Assembly: GCF_021502655.1 (NCBI RefSeq)
Contig: NZ_JAKFFT010000010.1
Coordinates: forward strand, 62,001-126,000
DNA length: 64,000 bases
DNA from: Dyadobacter sp. CY347
GTDB taxonomy: Bacteria; Bacteroidota; Bacteroidia; Cytophagales; Spirosomataceae
Direction: 5' to 3'
This document shows, piece by piece, positions 1 to 7,633 of this stretch. Below the pieces are notes generated by a model. It made no database searches and was not told the origin of the DNA. It saw nothing but the letters and a program-made list of their open reading frames with translations. Both the position numbers and the translations under genes were made by a program. Position 1 is the first letter of the stretch. Each line of letters begins with the position of its first letter.

Positions 1-752
1 AAATTATAGTCCGGCACAAGATAGGATCCGGCTTGCGGGAAAATCCCAAGCACTGCTTCCGGGAAGAGTTTCAGCTCGCCATTCCGCTCATTGGCAGTGA
101 GTTCAGAACTTTTCTGTGCATTAAATGCAATGAGCTTGTCTTCGAAAAGATCCTGGTTGAAGTTAATTTTAAGCGGCGTGGTCTTCAACCATTCATATAA
201 ATGCGTCCTGAATTCCCGAAAATCAACGGGAAAATCCTCAAAGGACTTTTCAAGAACTTCATCCGTTATAACCGCCTCATTGAAATGGGCATAAGCGAGC
301 GCAAAACTTGAATTAAGGATCACATTACTCTCCGGCACTTCAAAAAGGCACCATTGCTCCCGATCCATTTTTAAAGTGACCGGAAAAAACAAAAGCGGCG
401 CATGAATGGGCGTCCCGTCGGAGAGTTTCCCTTTTACAAACGGATATCCCACATACAAATCACGCGATCCTCTTTCCTCCTCAATGAATCGCTCCGTACG
501 CGCAATCTTCCGCAACTTTTTGCTGGTTTCATTCACCTTTTCAAACCGTGAATCCGCCACATCACAAAGCGCAATGCGCGATTTCCCGGAAATCAGCTGC
601 CTGATAAGCTCAATTGCTGGCTTTTCCAGTAAAAAATCAGTTTCATGCAGATCAAGGAACTGCTCCGAAGGCAGGCCGGATAGCAACAACGATTTGTTAC
701 GCGTACTAAGGTTGGTAAGTCGTTTTAAGTAAGCTTTAAGAATGCGATTCAT
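1..752 (-). CDS. DUF4011-type helicase, N-terminal part (truncated by window edge)
   Basis: An uninterrupted minus-strand reading frame starts at the ATG at 750-752 and leaves the window after 250 codons. Its first residues (AYLKRLTNLSTRNKSLLL) match the opening of DUF4011 domains, which in this group precede superfamily 1 DNA/RNA helicase motifs and a C-terminal nuclease-like region. Those motifs would lie outside the window, so only the N-terminal domain is seen here. It lies 28 nt downstream of terC on the same strand and may be co-transcribed with it. Plus-strand ORFs over the same bases are shadows. The helicase assignment is family knowledge, and the enzymatic role is not visible in this part. 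Confidence 0.6.
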   Translation of the reverse strand, partial: MNRILKAYLKRLTNLSTRNKSLLLSGLPSEQFLDLHETDFLLEKPAIELIRQLISGKSRIALCDVADSRFEKVNETSKKLRKIARTERFIEEERGSRDLYVGYPFVKGKLSDGTPIHAPLLFFPVTLKMDREQWCLFEVPESNVILNSSFALAYAHFNEAVITDEVLEKSFEDFPVDFREFRTHLYEWLKTTPLKINFNQDLFEDKLIAFNAQKSSELTANERNGELKLFPEAVLGIFPQAGSYLVPDYN

Positions 753-780
753 AGATACTCAAACGATCCTGATTGCTTAA

Positions 781-1845
781 CTATTGGATTTGGCGTGGTT
801 CCGTCTTTTTCTCAGGAATTACAACAGAAGCAAGTACGCTCACTGCCAGAATGCCCAGAATTACGTAAAGTGAATAAACCGTCTCGAATCCAAGATCTTC
901 CAATTGGGAATGGAAGAGCATTTTCCCACCAATAAATACAAGCAGAACCCCCAATCCGTATTTCAGGAAGCGGAAAAGGCCCATAATGTTGCTCAGGAAA
1001 AAGAACATGGAACGAAGCCCCATGATCGCGAAAATATTGGAAAAGAAAACGACGTAAGGGTCTTTTGTAACAGAAAAAACCGCCGGAACCGAGTCCACAG
1101 CAAAGATAAGATCGGTGAATTCGACGATCAGAACAACTACAAAAAGCGGTGTTACCAGCCATTTTCCCTTTTTCAAAACAAAGAAATGCTCGCGGACATA
1201 TCTTGGGAAAACGGGTAAATATTTCGCCGCGAATTTCACCACCGGATGTTTGGCCGGATCAATTTTCTCGTCTTCGCCAGCTTCAAAGAAGATCTTGCCA
1301 CCTTGGTAAACCAGCAGCAAACCGAAAATATAAATGATCCATTCGAACCGCTGCATTAATGCCGAACCCAGGAATATGAAGATAAAGCGCATGATAATAG
1401 CGCCCAGAACACCCCAGAAAAGCACTTTTTTGTAATACTGCGGACGAACGCCAAATGAGGAAAATATTAGTATGATCACGAAAATGTTATCAACCGAAAG
1501 CGCATATTCGAGCAGATAACCCGTGATAAATTCCAGGGACATATTTTTCCGGTAGATTTCCAGGCTCCCGTCGAAATCTCCGGGAATGAGTTTTAGATGC
1601 GGCGCGTATTTGTCTTTGACCGCTGACAGGTCAGCAAAGTTCTCCATCCCGTGCACCAGATCACCATGCGTGTTAATGATGACATAGAAAACGAGCGCCA
1701 GAAATATCCAGGCAACCGTCCAGGCGGCAGCTTCACCGAATTTTACAACATGGTCTTTTTTATTAAAAACGCCCAGGTCCAGAAGCAGCATTACGCTGAT
1801 CACCAATATGAACCCGCCAAAAAACAGAACTTCGTTGGAAAACAT
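781..1845 (-). CDS. TerC family integral membrane protein
   Basis: This 354-residue protein is almost entirely hydrophobic, with about nine predicted membrane segments. It has the TerC signatures: an acidic pair in ALSVDNIFVIILIF around residues 115-128 and a second copy in VEFTDLIFAVDSVPA around residues 241-255. The repeated D-N/D-S motifs are the presumed metal-binding sites. Characterised TerC/Alx members export manganese or act in metal supply to secreted enzymes, and some belong to tellurite-resistance loci. No other ter genes are nearby, so a housekeeping metal-ion role is more likely than tellurite resistance. A TACCTTTG box on the minus strand at 1931-1938 fits a Bacteroidota -7 element. 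Confidence 0.85.
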   Translation of the reverse strand: MFSNEVLFFGGFILVISVMLLLDLGVFNKKDHVVKFGEAAAWTVAWIFLALVFYVIINTHGDLVHGMENFADLSAVKDKYAPHLKLIPGDFDGSLEIYRKNMSLEFITGYLLEYALSVDNIFVIILIFSSFGVRPQYYKKVLFWGVLGAIIMRFIFIFLGSALMQRFEWIIYIFGLLLVYQGGKIFFEAGEDEKIDPAKHPVVKFAAKYLPVFPRYVREHFFVLKKGKWLVTPLFVVVLIVEFTDLIFAVDSVPAVFSVTKDPYVVFFSNIFAIMGLRSMFFFLSNIMGLFRFLKYGLGVLLVFIGGKMLFHSQLEDLGFETVYSLYVILGILAVSVLASVVIPEKKTEPRQIQ

Positions 1846-2147
1846 GAATAATTATATTTATTATTTAAAATCGACCCAAAGACATGATCATGCAAGAAAA
1901 CATTAATCTATGCAATCCTGTCAAAGGAGGCAAAGGTAATTAAAATATAAAGTGCTAAAATTAAATAGGACGGGCGGCATAAAAATTATGCGAAGTCCGC
2001 CAAACCTTTAAATAAAAACTAATCAATTTCTAATGTAGCGAGCAGCCATTTTTATGCTGTTTAAAAAAAAATGCGTCCAGTATCAATTGAGTAACAATTT
2101 GTTAATAAAATGTTGAGATTTTTTTGCTAAATATTTTTTACAAAAAC
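1846..2147. other. A+T-rich intergenic region upstream of terC
   Basis: No credible gene is seen. It holds a minus-strand TACCTTTG (1931-1938), a candidate -7 box for terC, and an inverted repeat GCATAA-AAA-TTATGC at 1977-1991 with weakly paired flanks (GGAC/GTCC). The role of the inverted repeat is unknown. I saw no convincing manganese riboswitch consensus. Confidence 0.4.
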
Positions 2148-2178
2148 TTGCGTCACATACTCGCTGTGCCTACATTTG
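2148..2178 (+). promoter_or_regulatory. Bacteroidota-type promoter for the tRNA-Gly/tRNA-Leu pair
   Basis: TTG at 2148-2150, a 20-nt spacer and TACATTTG at 2171-2178 match the Bacteroidota TTTG / TAnnTTTG consensus. The tRNA-Gly gene starts 25 nt downstream. Confidence 0.7.
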
Positions 2179-2203
2179 CACCACCATAATCAAAAACGGT
2201 TAT

Positions 2204-2276
2204 GCGAAAGTAGCTCAGCTGGTAGAGCGCGACCTTGCCAAGGTCGAGGTCGCGGGTTCGAACCCCGTCTTTCGCT
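2204..2276 (+). tRNA. tRNA-Gly (anticodon GCC)
   Basis: A full cloverleaf can be drawn: acceptor GCGAAAG/CTTTCGC, anticodon stem CGACC/GGTCG around the loop TTGCCAA, T-arm GCGGG TTCGAAC CCCGT, discriminator T. The 3' CCA is not encoded. Confidence 0.97.
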
Positions 2277-2286
2277 CAGAGGTTAA

Positions 2287-2310
2287 AGCACCGGAAACGG
2301 TGCTTTTTTT
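2287..2310 (+). terminator. Rho-independent terminator-like hairpin after tRNA-Gly
   Basis: AGCACCG-GAAA-CGGTGCT is followed by a run of seven T. It lies between tRNA-Gly and tRNA-Leu, so it should at least attenuate read-through. Confidence 0.75.
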
Positions 2311-2337
2311 CTCTCTATGCCATCTTAAATGGCGGAT

Positions 2338-2423
2338 GCCGGGGTGGTGGAACTGGTAGACACGCAGGACTTAAAATCCTGTGAGCCGAAACGCTCGTAC
2401 GGGTTCGATTCCCGTCCCCGGTA
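2338..2423 (+). tRNA. tRNA-Leu (anticodon TAA), island integration target
   Basis: An 86-nt class II tRNA with acceptor GCCGGGG/CCCCGGT, anticodon loop CTTAAAA (TAA), a long variable arm and discriminator A. CCA is not encoded. From position 2363, in the 5' strand of the anticodon stem, to its 3' end it is identical to a copy at 28766-28827, so the 3' part here was supplied by the integrated element and the gene stays intact. Confidence 0.97.
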
Positions 2424-2424
2424 C
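2363..2424 (+). repeat. attL: left 62-bp direct repeat
   Basis: Base-for-base identical to 28766-28827. It runs from the anticodon stem of tRNA-Leu to one base past its 3' end, the usual crossover target of tRNA-specific tyrosine recombinases. Confidence 0.95.
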
Positions 2425-2433
2425 TGATTATCA

Positions 2434-2465
2434 AGAGGTTATACATTCAATTGTATAACCTCTTT
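2434..2465 (+). terminator. Terminator-like hairpin just inside attL
   Basis: A perfect stem AGAGGTTATACA / TGTATAACCTCT with a six-base loop and a T-run follows the tRNA-Leu gene. It lies on the element side of attL, so the element supplies its own terminator for the reconstituted tRNA. The chromosomal one appears to be at 28829-28859. Confidence 0.8.
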
Positions 2466-2469
2466 TTCG

Positions 2470-2492
2470 TTGGTACAACATAGGTACAACAA
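2470..2492 (+). promoter_or_regulatory. Left arm-type integrase site (candidate)
   Basis: Two copies of GGTACAACA spaced 11 bp apart inside a 23-bp stretch identical to 28646-28668. It lies 45 bp inside attL. Paired short repeats at one helical turn near both ends of an element are typical of integrase arm-binding sites. That function is inferred. Confidence 0.65.
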
Positions 2493-2560
2493 GTGATTAT
2501 ATATTGAATGCACTGAACTTTGTGTATCAAGACCATCCCTCTTACCAGAAGTTCCTTCCT

Positions 2561-3367
2561 ATGAATCTGAGTTCAATACTTAATCTTTCCGATCTTAGTC
2601 TGTATAAATTGCATGCAGCCCGATACAATGGCTCTCACGAACCATTGGACGTTTTTTTGAGAAGTAGAGCAGAGTGGGATCAGTGGAATAGCTGGCAGGG
2701 AAATAAGAATGAATTTACACGCGACACAATTTTATCACTGATAAAGTTTTACCCGGAGCCAGATACTTGGTTATTCGGCGGTTTGTATCAAGTGAAAAGC
2801 CGTTCCCCGGAAAAAAATGCCCACAGCTATGAAATCCAGAAATTAGACCAAGGGAAGGAATTGATTGGGAGACTAAAGCTGACTGGTCCGCTGCCCCGTG
2901 GAAGAGCTTTTCACCTAGAAAATGTTTATAATCGTCTAACCGTATCAGAAATCCTTAAGAATACCTACAATGGAGAAAGTTTTTGCGGTTATGAGAATGT
3001 AAGTATTGATTTCACTATGCTTGAAATAATTTATCAGAATGGTCGAATAGACTGGCAGACTGCTCTGACAAATGTCAAAGGTATATATCTTATCGCAGAC
3101 AAAAAGAACGGTAAAATTTATGTCGGATCGGCTACTGGTGAGATTGGTATATGGGCCCGTTGGGGCAGCTATATTAGTACAGGTCATGGGTGGAACAAAG
3201 AATTAGTCGAACTCGGTGATGTCTCTTTATCATATGCTCGTGAAAATTTTCGACTAACATTGATCGAATGCTGGCCGTTTAAAACAGATGATGACATTAT
3301 CCGCACGCGTGAAAGCTTTTGGAAGGAAGCAATGTTAACAAGAGAACATGGCTATAATTCAAACTAA
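2561..3367 (+). CDS. GIY-YIG domain endonuclease-like protein
   Basis: A 268-residue protein whose C-terminal third carries the GIY-YIG nuclease core: GIYLI, then KIYVGSAT about ten residues later, a conserved Arg in WARWGSY, and the catalytic Glu probably in LIECWPF or TRESFWKEA. The N-terminal 180 residues are not a domain I recognise. A longer frame begins at a TTG at 2504, but the ATG at 2561 is preferred; neither has a clear Shine-Dalgarno sequence. It is the first gene inside attL. Solitary proteins of this layout occur in Bacteroidota accessory DNA. Whether it acts as a homing-type or defence nuclease cannot be told. Confidence 0.7.
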   Translation: MNLSSILNLSDLSLYKLHAARYNGSHEPLDVFLRSRAEWDQWNSWQGNKNEFTRDTILSLIKFYPEPDTWLFGGLYQVKSRSPEKNAHSYEIQKLDQGKELIGRLKLTGPLPRGRAFHLENVYNRLTVSEILKNTYNGESFCGYENVSIDFTMLEIIYQNGRIDWQTALTNVKGIYLIADKKNGKIYVGSATGEIGIWARWGSYISTGHGWNKELVELGDVSLSYARENFRLTLIECWPFKTDDDIIRTRESFWKEAMLTREHGYNSN

Positions 3368-3453
3368 TGTTAATGACGATCAGCTAGAAGTTGTTGCAGA
3401 AAAACAGTTGATTACAACTATCCTTAATTGCATTTATTAACGCACTCGGTCTT

Positions 3454-3723
3454 ATGCAAGTAATCTGTCTCGAAGAGGCTGCCTTTTATACTTTAGTAGA
3501 ACAGGTTGTTGACCGTCTCAAAGAGGGTCATTCACAGCGTATAGAAAAGTGGATTACTGACGAACAAGCCATGCAACTCATGAATATCAAGTCTAAGACC
3601 ACGTTACAAAAATTACGTGACGAAGGAAAAATCCGCTTCTCACAGCCGCAAAAGAAAATTATCCTATACGATCGCGACTCAATTGAAGCTTATCTGAACA
3701 ACAACGCACGCAAGACATTCTAA
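3454..3723 (+). CDS. Small helix-turn-helix (excisionase-like) protein
   Basis: An 89-residue protein with an HTH_17/MerR-like domain in its second half: WITDEQAMQLMNIKSKTTLQK, then KIRFSQPQKKIILYDRDSIEAYL. The N-terminal part is a helix typical of Bacteroidota mobile-element HTH proteins. Such proteins act as recombination directionality factors or regulators at element ends. It lies near attL and 2 nt upstream of the next gene, so they form an operon. The excisionase role is inferred from family and position. Confidence 0.7.
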   Translation: MQVICLEEAAFYTLVEQVVDRLKEGHSQRIEKWITDEQAMQLMNIKSKTTLQKLRDEGKIRFSQPQKKIILYDRDSIEAYLNNNARKTF

Positions 3724-3725
3724 CG

Positions 3726-3995
3726 ATGGAAGACGAAAAAATTGATCCTGCGTATCTCAAAGGCTTTAACGACAGCTATTTGATTGCTGAGAATATGCCG
3801 GACCTCTCGGAAAAGATCTCCAAGGTCGAAGGCAATAGCCAGCGTCTGCAAGGAATGCGTGACGGTCGTCAGCAATATTTGTCCGAACAGCTCAAAAGCA
3901 AGCTGCCCTCTTGGCTCAAAAACGAAAAAGTAAGCACTAATGCGCCATCGCCTTCAAAAGATATAACCCGTGGAGTTGATCCGCCTTCAAAATAG
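3726..3995 (+). CDS. Small hypothetical protein downstream of HTH gene
   Basis: An 89-residue hydrophilic protein starting two bases after the HTH gene stop and clearly co-transcribed with it. It has no membrane segment or recognisable domain, and its C-terminus is rich in Pro, Ser and Lys. Small partners of HTH proteins at this position recur in Bacteroidota elements, but I do not recognise a function. It ends only 1 nt before the convergent gene at 3997. Confidence 0.55.
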   Translation: MEDEKIDPAYLKGFNDSYLIAENMPDLSEKISKVEGNSQRLQGMRDGRQQYLSEQLKSKLPSWLKNEKVSTNAPSPSKDITRGVDPPSK

Positions 3996-3996
3996 C

Positions 3997-4644
3997 CTAC
4001 TCTTTTCCAGGAATTATCCCTTTATCAGGCGATTTTCCTGGTTCTGGTGAATTCTGTTCCTGCACTTTGGTATAACTCAGGCTCTGCGTAAATCGTGCTG
4101 ACATAGAAAACGGTTTTTCTTCCTTCTTAACAAATGTCTCTTGTATAGGTGGGGATGATCTTTCCTCGTTTTCCTTTGCCTTATAATCTGTCCTACGCTT
4201 CAGCATATAGTCCTGTGAGTAGTTCAGGTCCTTTGACGCTTTCTGCAATCTCTCCATTTCTTTGTCGGACTTACCCTCGAATGCATTGGGGTTCATCCTG
4301 TGAAACGTTGCCTCGCGCAACTGCTTGGCGGTTTCATCATCTAAACCGAGTGCGTCAATCTCACGCTCAACCCGGACGCTGATGCCAGCTTCAATTTCAG
4401 ATTTTTGCTTTTCCAAATCATACACAACATTGACCGGGTTGGTTTGCTTTGCCGTCTTCAAAAAACTTGGCGGGTTATAGCGGGGCACATGTGGGTCGGG
4501 CTTTTTGAATTCCCGTGGCGTTGTATCCAGCTGCTTATCAATCAGTTCGGCCTTTTTCCTGGCCTCGTTGACGAGCTCTTCGACGTATTCCAAATTCTCA
4601 GGAAAGGGGTGTTGTTCCTTTCGTTTATCATCCTTGTTTTCCAT
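3997..4644 (-). CDS. Hypothetical charged protein of the mobilisation region
   Basis: A 215-residue, very hydrophilic protein with many Lys, Glu and Pro residues, probably with coiled-coil or disordered stretches (ARKKAELIDKQL; DKEMERLQKASKDL). No signal peptide, membrane segment or known domain is visible. It is divergent from the small gene at 4734 and the coupling-protein gene. Its place beside the DNA-transfer genes suggests an accessory relaxosome or regulatory role, but nothing in the sequence proves this. No clear Shine-Dalgarno sequence precedes the ATG at 4644. Confidence 0.5.
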   Translation of the reverse strand: MENKDDKRKEQHPFPENLEYVEELVNEARKKAELIDKQLDTTPREFKKPDPHVPRYNPPSFLKTAKQTNPVNVVYDLEKQKSEIEAGISVRVEREIDALGLDDETAKQLREATFHRMNPNAFEGKSDKEMERLQKASKDLNYSQDYMLKRRTDYKAKENEERSSPPIQETFVKKEEKPFSMSARFTQSLSYTKVQEQNSPEPGKSPDKGIIPGKE

Positions 4645-4733
4645 GTTTCAGCGAGATTAAATGCTTGACATTTTTCATGCATTTGTTAATATGAAAAAAT
4701 AATATTTTGACACATGTTTTATGGAGTCTTCGC

Positions 4734-4982
4734 ATGAAATACGAAGAACACCTTCTCAATAACGTCCATGGCGAAGACGAAAAGCGTCTTGATGACGCTT
4801 GGCAGCAACCCTTTGACGATAACTACGATGGCGCAGTGAGCTGGAAAAAACTTATTACCCCTGCCCTGCCTACCCAAAAACCTCTTGACTTAGCTTCTAT
4901 CTACAAACCTGAAAGCCTGACCTCCATCGTGAAGCAAGTTTCTTTCGGACACTTCCGATCATACTTTATCTGGAAACATTAA
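4734..4982 (+). CDS. Small hypothetical protein
   Basis: An 82-residue protein. The ATG at 4734 is chosen over an upstream in-frame start because a GGAG lies about 10 nt before it. The sequence is acidic at the N-terminus and ends in an aromatic-rich tail (FGHFRSYFIWKH). No domain is recognised. It lies 138 nt upstream of the coupling-protein gene on the same strand, so it may begin the transfer operon. Confidence 0.45.
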   Translation: MKYEEHLLNNVHGEDEKRLDDAWQQPFDDNYDGAVSWKKLITPALPTQKPLDLASIYKPESLTSIVKQVSFGHFRSYFIWKH

Positions 4983-5120
4983 GCGAACATTTGGCAAATC
5001 TCCTCACAGTCAGACAGCCAGCCTGAAAGTAATTATCCGGTCACTTATTTAACGGTCAAAATAATATCAGCCGAATCCAATATTTTGTAGAAATATTCCT
5101 CCTCTCATTCTTATTGACTT

Positions 5121-6632
5121 ATGAACTCGTTTGATCTTGATCAGCCGATTATCGAGCTTGCCTCGCCTACGGAGCGAAATTACTGGACAATCCGCCACGC
5201 TGTCGAAGGCGTTCAAATATTTGGCGGCATTGGTTCTGGTAAGACGTCCGGCTCTGGCCGCATGCTGGCTTTGAAGTATTTAAAAGCTGGTTTCGGAGGA
5301 CTGGTACTCACCGTCAAACCGGATGAAAAACAATCCTGGGTGGAATACTGCCAGAAAACCGGACGGAGCAATGATCTGATTATCCTTGAACCGGGTGGAC
5401 GTCACAGTTTTAATTTCCTGTCCTATGAATCCGCTCAATCTGGTGGCGCTTCTTCCCTGACAGAAAACCTTGTTGACGTTTTAAAGACTGTTATTCGTGC
5501 CGGTGAACAGCAGGACAAGGGAAAAGGCGATGATCCATTTTGGGAGACAGCGTTGGACATGCTAATGTTTAATGTCATCGACCTATGCCAGATCGCCTAT
5601 GGAAAGGTGACTGTTAAAGACCTTTACAACGTAGCCCAGACCATTCCAAAGAATATTGAAGATCTCAAATTAAGCAGTGAGGAAAACGCTAAATACTTTC
5701 ACAAGGCATTTGAAGCAGCCAAAGAGCGGGTCAACCAGCAGGTGGAAGAATGGTATTTGACACTGTCACATGAAGATCAGGAACGTATGCAAGATGAGCT
5801 TGCCATGGAGACAGAACTTCTCGAAGCTATTCCAAGCGCCCGGTTGTTCAGGTTCATCGATCAATTCTTTGTCGAAAATTTCATCACTCTGACCGACAAA
5901 ACACGCTCCATCATCGATTTCATTTTTTCTGGATTTCTCTTTCGTCTTTTACGGGAGCCTGTCTATTCTATGTTCTGCCGCCACGAGCTTTCGACCGTAA
6001 CCCCCGAGGATTCGCTTCGCGGCAAGATCATCCTGATCAACCTGCCCGTTAAGATTTATCATAAAGTCGGGCGGGACTGTCAGATCCTTTTTAAGTATTT
6101 ATGGCAGCGTGCCATGGAAAAACGTGACATCGGCCGAAACGACCGCCCTGTGTTTCTATGGGCAGATGAGGCACAAAACTTCATTCATGAAAAAGATGCA
6201 GATTTCCAAGCGACCGCTCGGAGCAGTCGGGTTTCGACAGTGTATATATCTCAAAACCTGCCAAACTATCTGGCGTCCATGGGCGGGCAACACGGAGAAT
6301 ACAAGGTTAAAAGCTTTTTGGGAACGCTGGCGACTAAGATCTTTCACGCAAACGCAGATATTGAAACCAACAAATATGCCTCTGAGCTTATTGGTGACGC
6401 CTTCTTTGAAGACCATGGGGATAGCGTGACCTATGCCAAAAACTTCTCTCATTCACATTCAACATCGTTCAAGCTCGAACGTGTTGTCCGACCGGAGGAA
6501 TTTGTTCGACTACGCACCGGGGGTCCTAATAACAAGTTCTTTGTCGAAGGCTACTTACACCGGCAGGGTGATGTCATCTTCAAAGGGCAAAACCATATCA
6601 AAATGCTCTTCCAGCAGAATTATCAACCATAA
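5121..6632 (+). CDS. VirD4/TraG-like coupling ATPase (no membrane domain)
   Basis: A 503-residue ATPase with Walker A GGIGSGKTSG at about residues 35-44, Walker B VFLWADEAQNF near residue 343 and the ARSSRVSTVYISQNLPNYL region typical of conjugative coupling proteins. These hexameric motors feed the relaxase-DNA complex to a secretion channel. Family members such as TrwB have about 70 residues of N-terminal membrane helices before Walker A. Here Walker A starts 35 residues from the N-terminus and no membrane segment exists. A separate membrane protein is encoded 29 nt downstream, so the anchor may be a second polypeptide. The relaxase follows in the same direction. Confidence 0.85.
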   Translation: MNSFDLDQPIIELASPTERNYWTIRHAVEGVQIFGGIGSGKTSGSGRMLALKYLKAGFGGLVLTVKPDEKQSWVEYCQKTGRSNDLIILEPGGRHSFNFLSYESAQSGGASSLTENLVDVLKTVIRAGEQQDKGKGDDPFWETALDMLMFNVIDLCQIAYGKVTVKDLYNVAQTIPKNIEDLKLSSEENAKYFHKAFEAAKERVNQQVEEWYLTLSHEDQERMQDELAMETELLEAIPSARLFRFIDQFFVENFITLTDKTRSIIDFIFSGFLFRLLREPVYSMFCRHELSTVTPEDSLRGKIILINLPVKIYHKVGRDCQILFKYLWQRAMEKRDIGRNDRPVFLWADEAQNFIHEKDADFQATARSSRVSTVYISQNLPNYLASMGGQHGEYKVKSFLGTLATKIFHANADIETNKYASELIGDAFFEDHGDSVTYAKNFSHSHSTSFKLERVVRPEEFVRLRTGGPNNKFFVEGYLHRQGDVIFKGQNHIKMLFQQNYQP

Positions 6633-6661
6633 CCTTAATTTACAAACCTAACTCTTTATTT

Positions 6662-7444
6662 ATGAAGAAGAACCTCTATTACAGAAGCGTCCTGAGGCGG
6701 CGTAATGTTATCAAAGAATTCTTTTTTGATTTTTTTCTGGCTGCCTGTTCGAAGCCCAGGTTATTACTAGAAGTGTTCATCCGCAGGAATATGGGTGAAC
6801 GCTATTTCTCTTTATCCACTGCCATATTGTTTACGGTCTTCCTGGCTGTCATGCCAGTTGCTAAGAGCTTGGGCTTTCATGCGCTCGCCAGGTTTGGTTA
6901 TGGCCGTCCATTTGATATCTTTTATTTTTTGATCCATGACCTGACCTGGTATTTGTTTCTGGCTGGTTTTATCGCAATGTGCATTGACCGGCAGCTTGAG
7001 ATCAAAACTCTGCCTTCTGTTTTTGATTTCGGTCGGTATAGCCTGTCATCAGGCAATATCCGTCCGATGTTTTTGAACTACCAACCCTTTCTGAAACCGC
7101 TCTCGATACGCACGATTGAGACCATTGTTGAGCCAGGATTCTTCCTGCTTATCGGACTAGGACTTTGGCTGTTTGGACAAACTGTCGGCCCTCTCATTGT
7201 GGTATGCAGTATCTTTTATTCGTTAGGCTACTTCGCTGCTTATTATCGCGGCGACAACTTTGTCATGGATCAGATCGACGAGATGATCTTCAACGAAGAG
7301 CTTACATCGGCGTTCATCGAAGGCAGGAGCCCCAGTGAAACCAGAGGTGTTAACTACTATGGACGCAAGCCAGCCGACCCGGAAATGCGACGCAAGATGG
7401 CCGAAAATTTTATTGACGATACAAATATTGCGGTGGCGTTATGA
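6662..7444 (+). CDS. Membrane protein between coupling ATPase and relaxase
   Basis: A 260-residue protein with three or four hydrophobic segments: LSTAILFTVFLAVMPVA near residue 48, FYFLIHDLTWYLFLAGFIAM near residue 90, and a double stretch around residues 160-200 (FFLLIGLGLWLF; GPLIVVCSIFYSLGYFAAYY). The N- and C-termini are charged and probably cytoplasmic. No known family is recognised. It sits in the same operon as the coupling ATPase, which lacks its own anchor, so it may dock that ATPase to the membrane. This is an inference from context. Confidence 0.6.
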   Translation: MKKNLYYRSVLRRRNVIKEFFFDFFLAACSKPRLLLEVFIRRNMGERYFSLSTAILFTVFLAVMPVAKSLGFHALARFGYGRPFDIFYFLIHDLTWYLFLAGFIAMCIDRQLEIKTLPSVFDFGRYSLSSGNIRPMFLNYQPFLKPLSIRTIETIVEPGFFLLIGLGLWLFGQTVGPLIVVCSIFYSLGYFAAYYRGDNFVMDQIDEMIFNEELTSAFIEGRSPSETRGVNYYGRKPADPEMRRKMAENFIDDTNIAVAL

Positions 7445-7447
7445 CAT

Positions 7448-7464
7448 CCTAAGCTGTGCTTAGG
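7448..7464. repeat. Perfect hairpin upstream of the relaxase gene
   Basis: CCTAAGC-TGT-GCTTAGG starts 3 nt after the membrane-protein stop codon and 170 nt before the relaxase start. It has no T-run, so it is a poor terminator. The location suits an operator or an oriT inverted repeat. Confidence 0.5.
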
Positions 7465-7633
7465 GAAGACGTCTGATGCAAGTTTGTTTAACGACATTAC
7501 AGTTTCACCCAGCACAGCTAATCGCACCTCGTGAACACAGCTTCTTTAACGGTGATGTTTAACGCGGACGGTTTATCATTACTCTATTTAGAAACACCAG
7601 AGCAGGACATAAATCTCGATGTAAGATCATTGT

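Noticed and set aside
91..732. Plus-strand small ORFs at the left edge
   Set aside because: They are shadows of the minus-strand DUF4011 gene, which has a clean family-like N-terminus and leaves the window.
781..1845. Tellurite-resistance operon
   Set aside because: terC stands alone without terA, terB, terD, terE or terZ.
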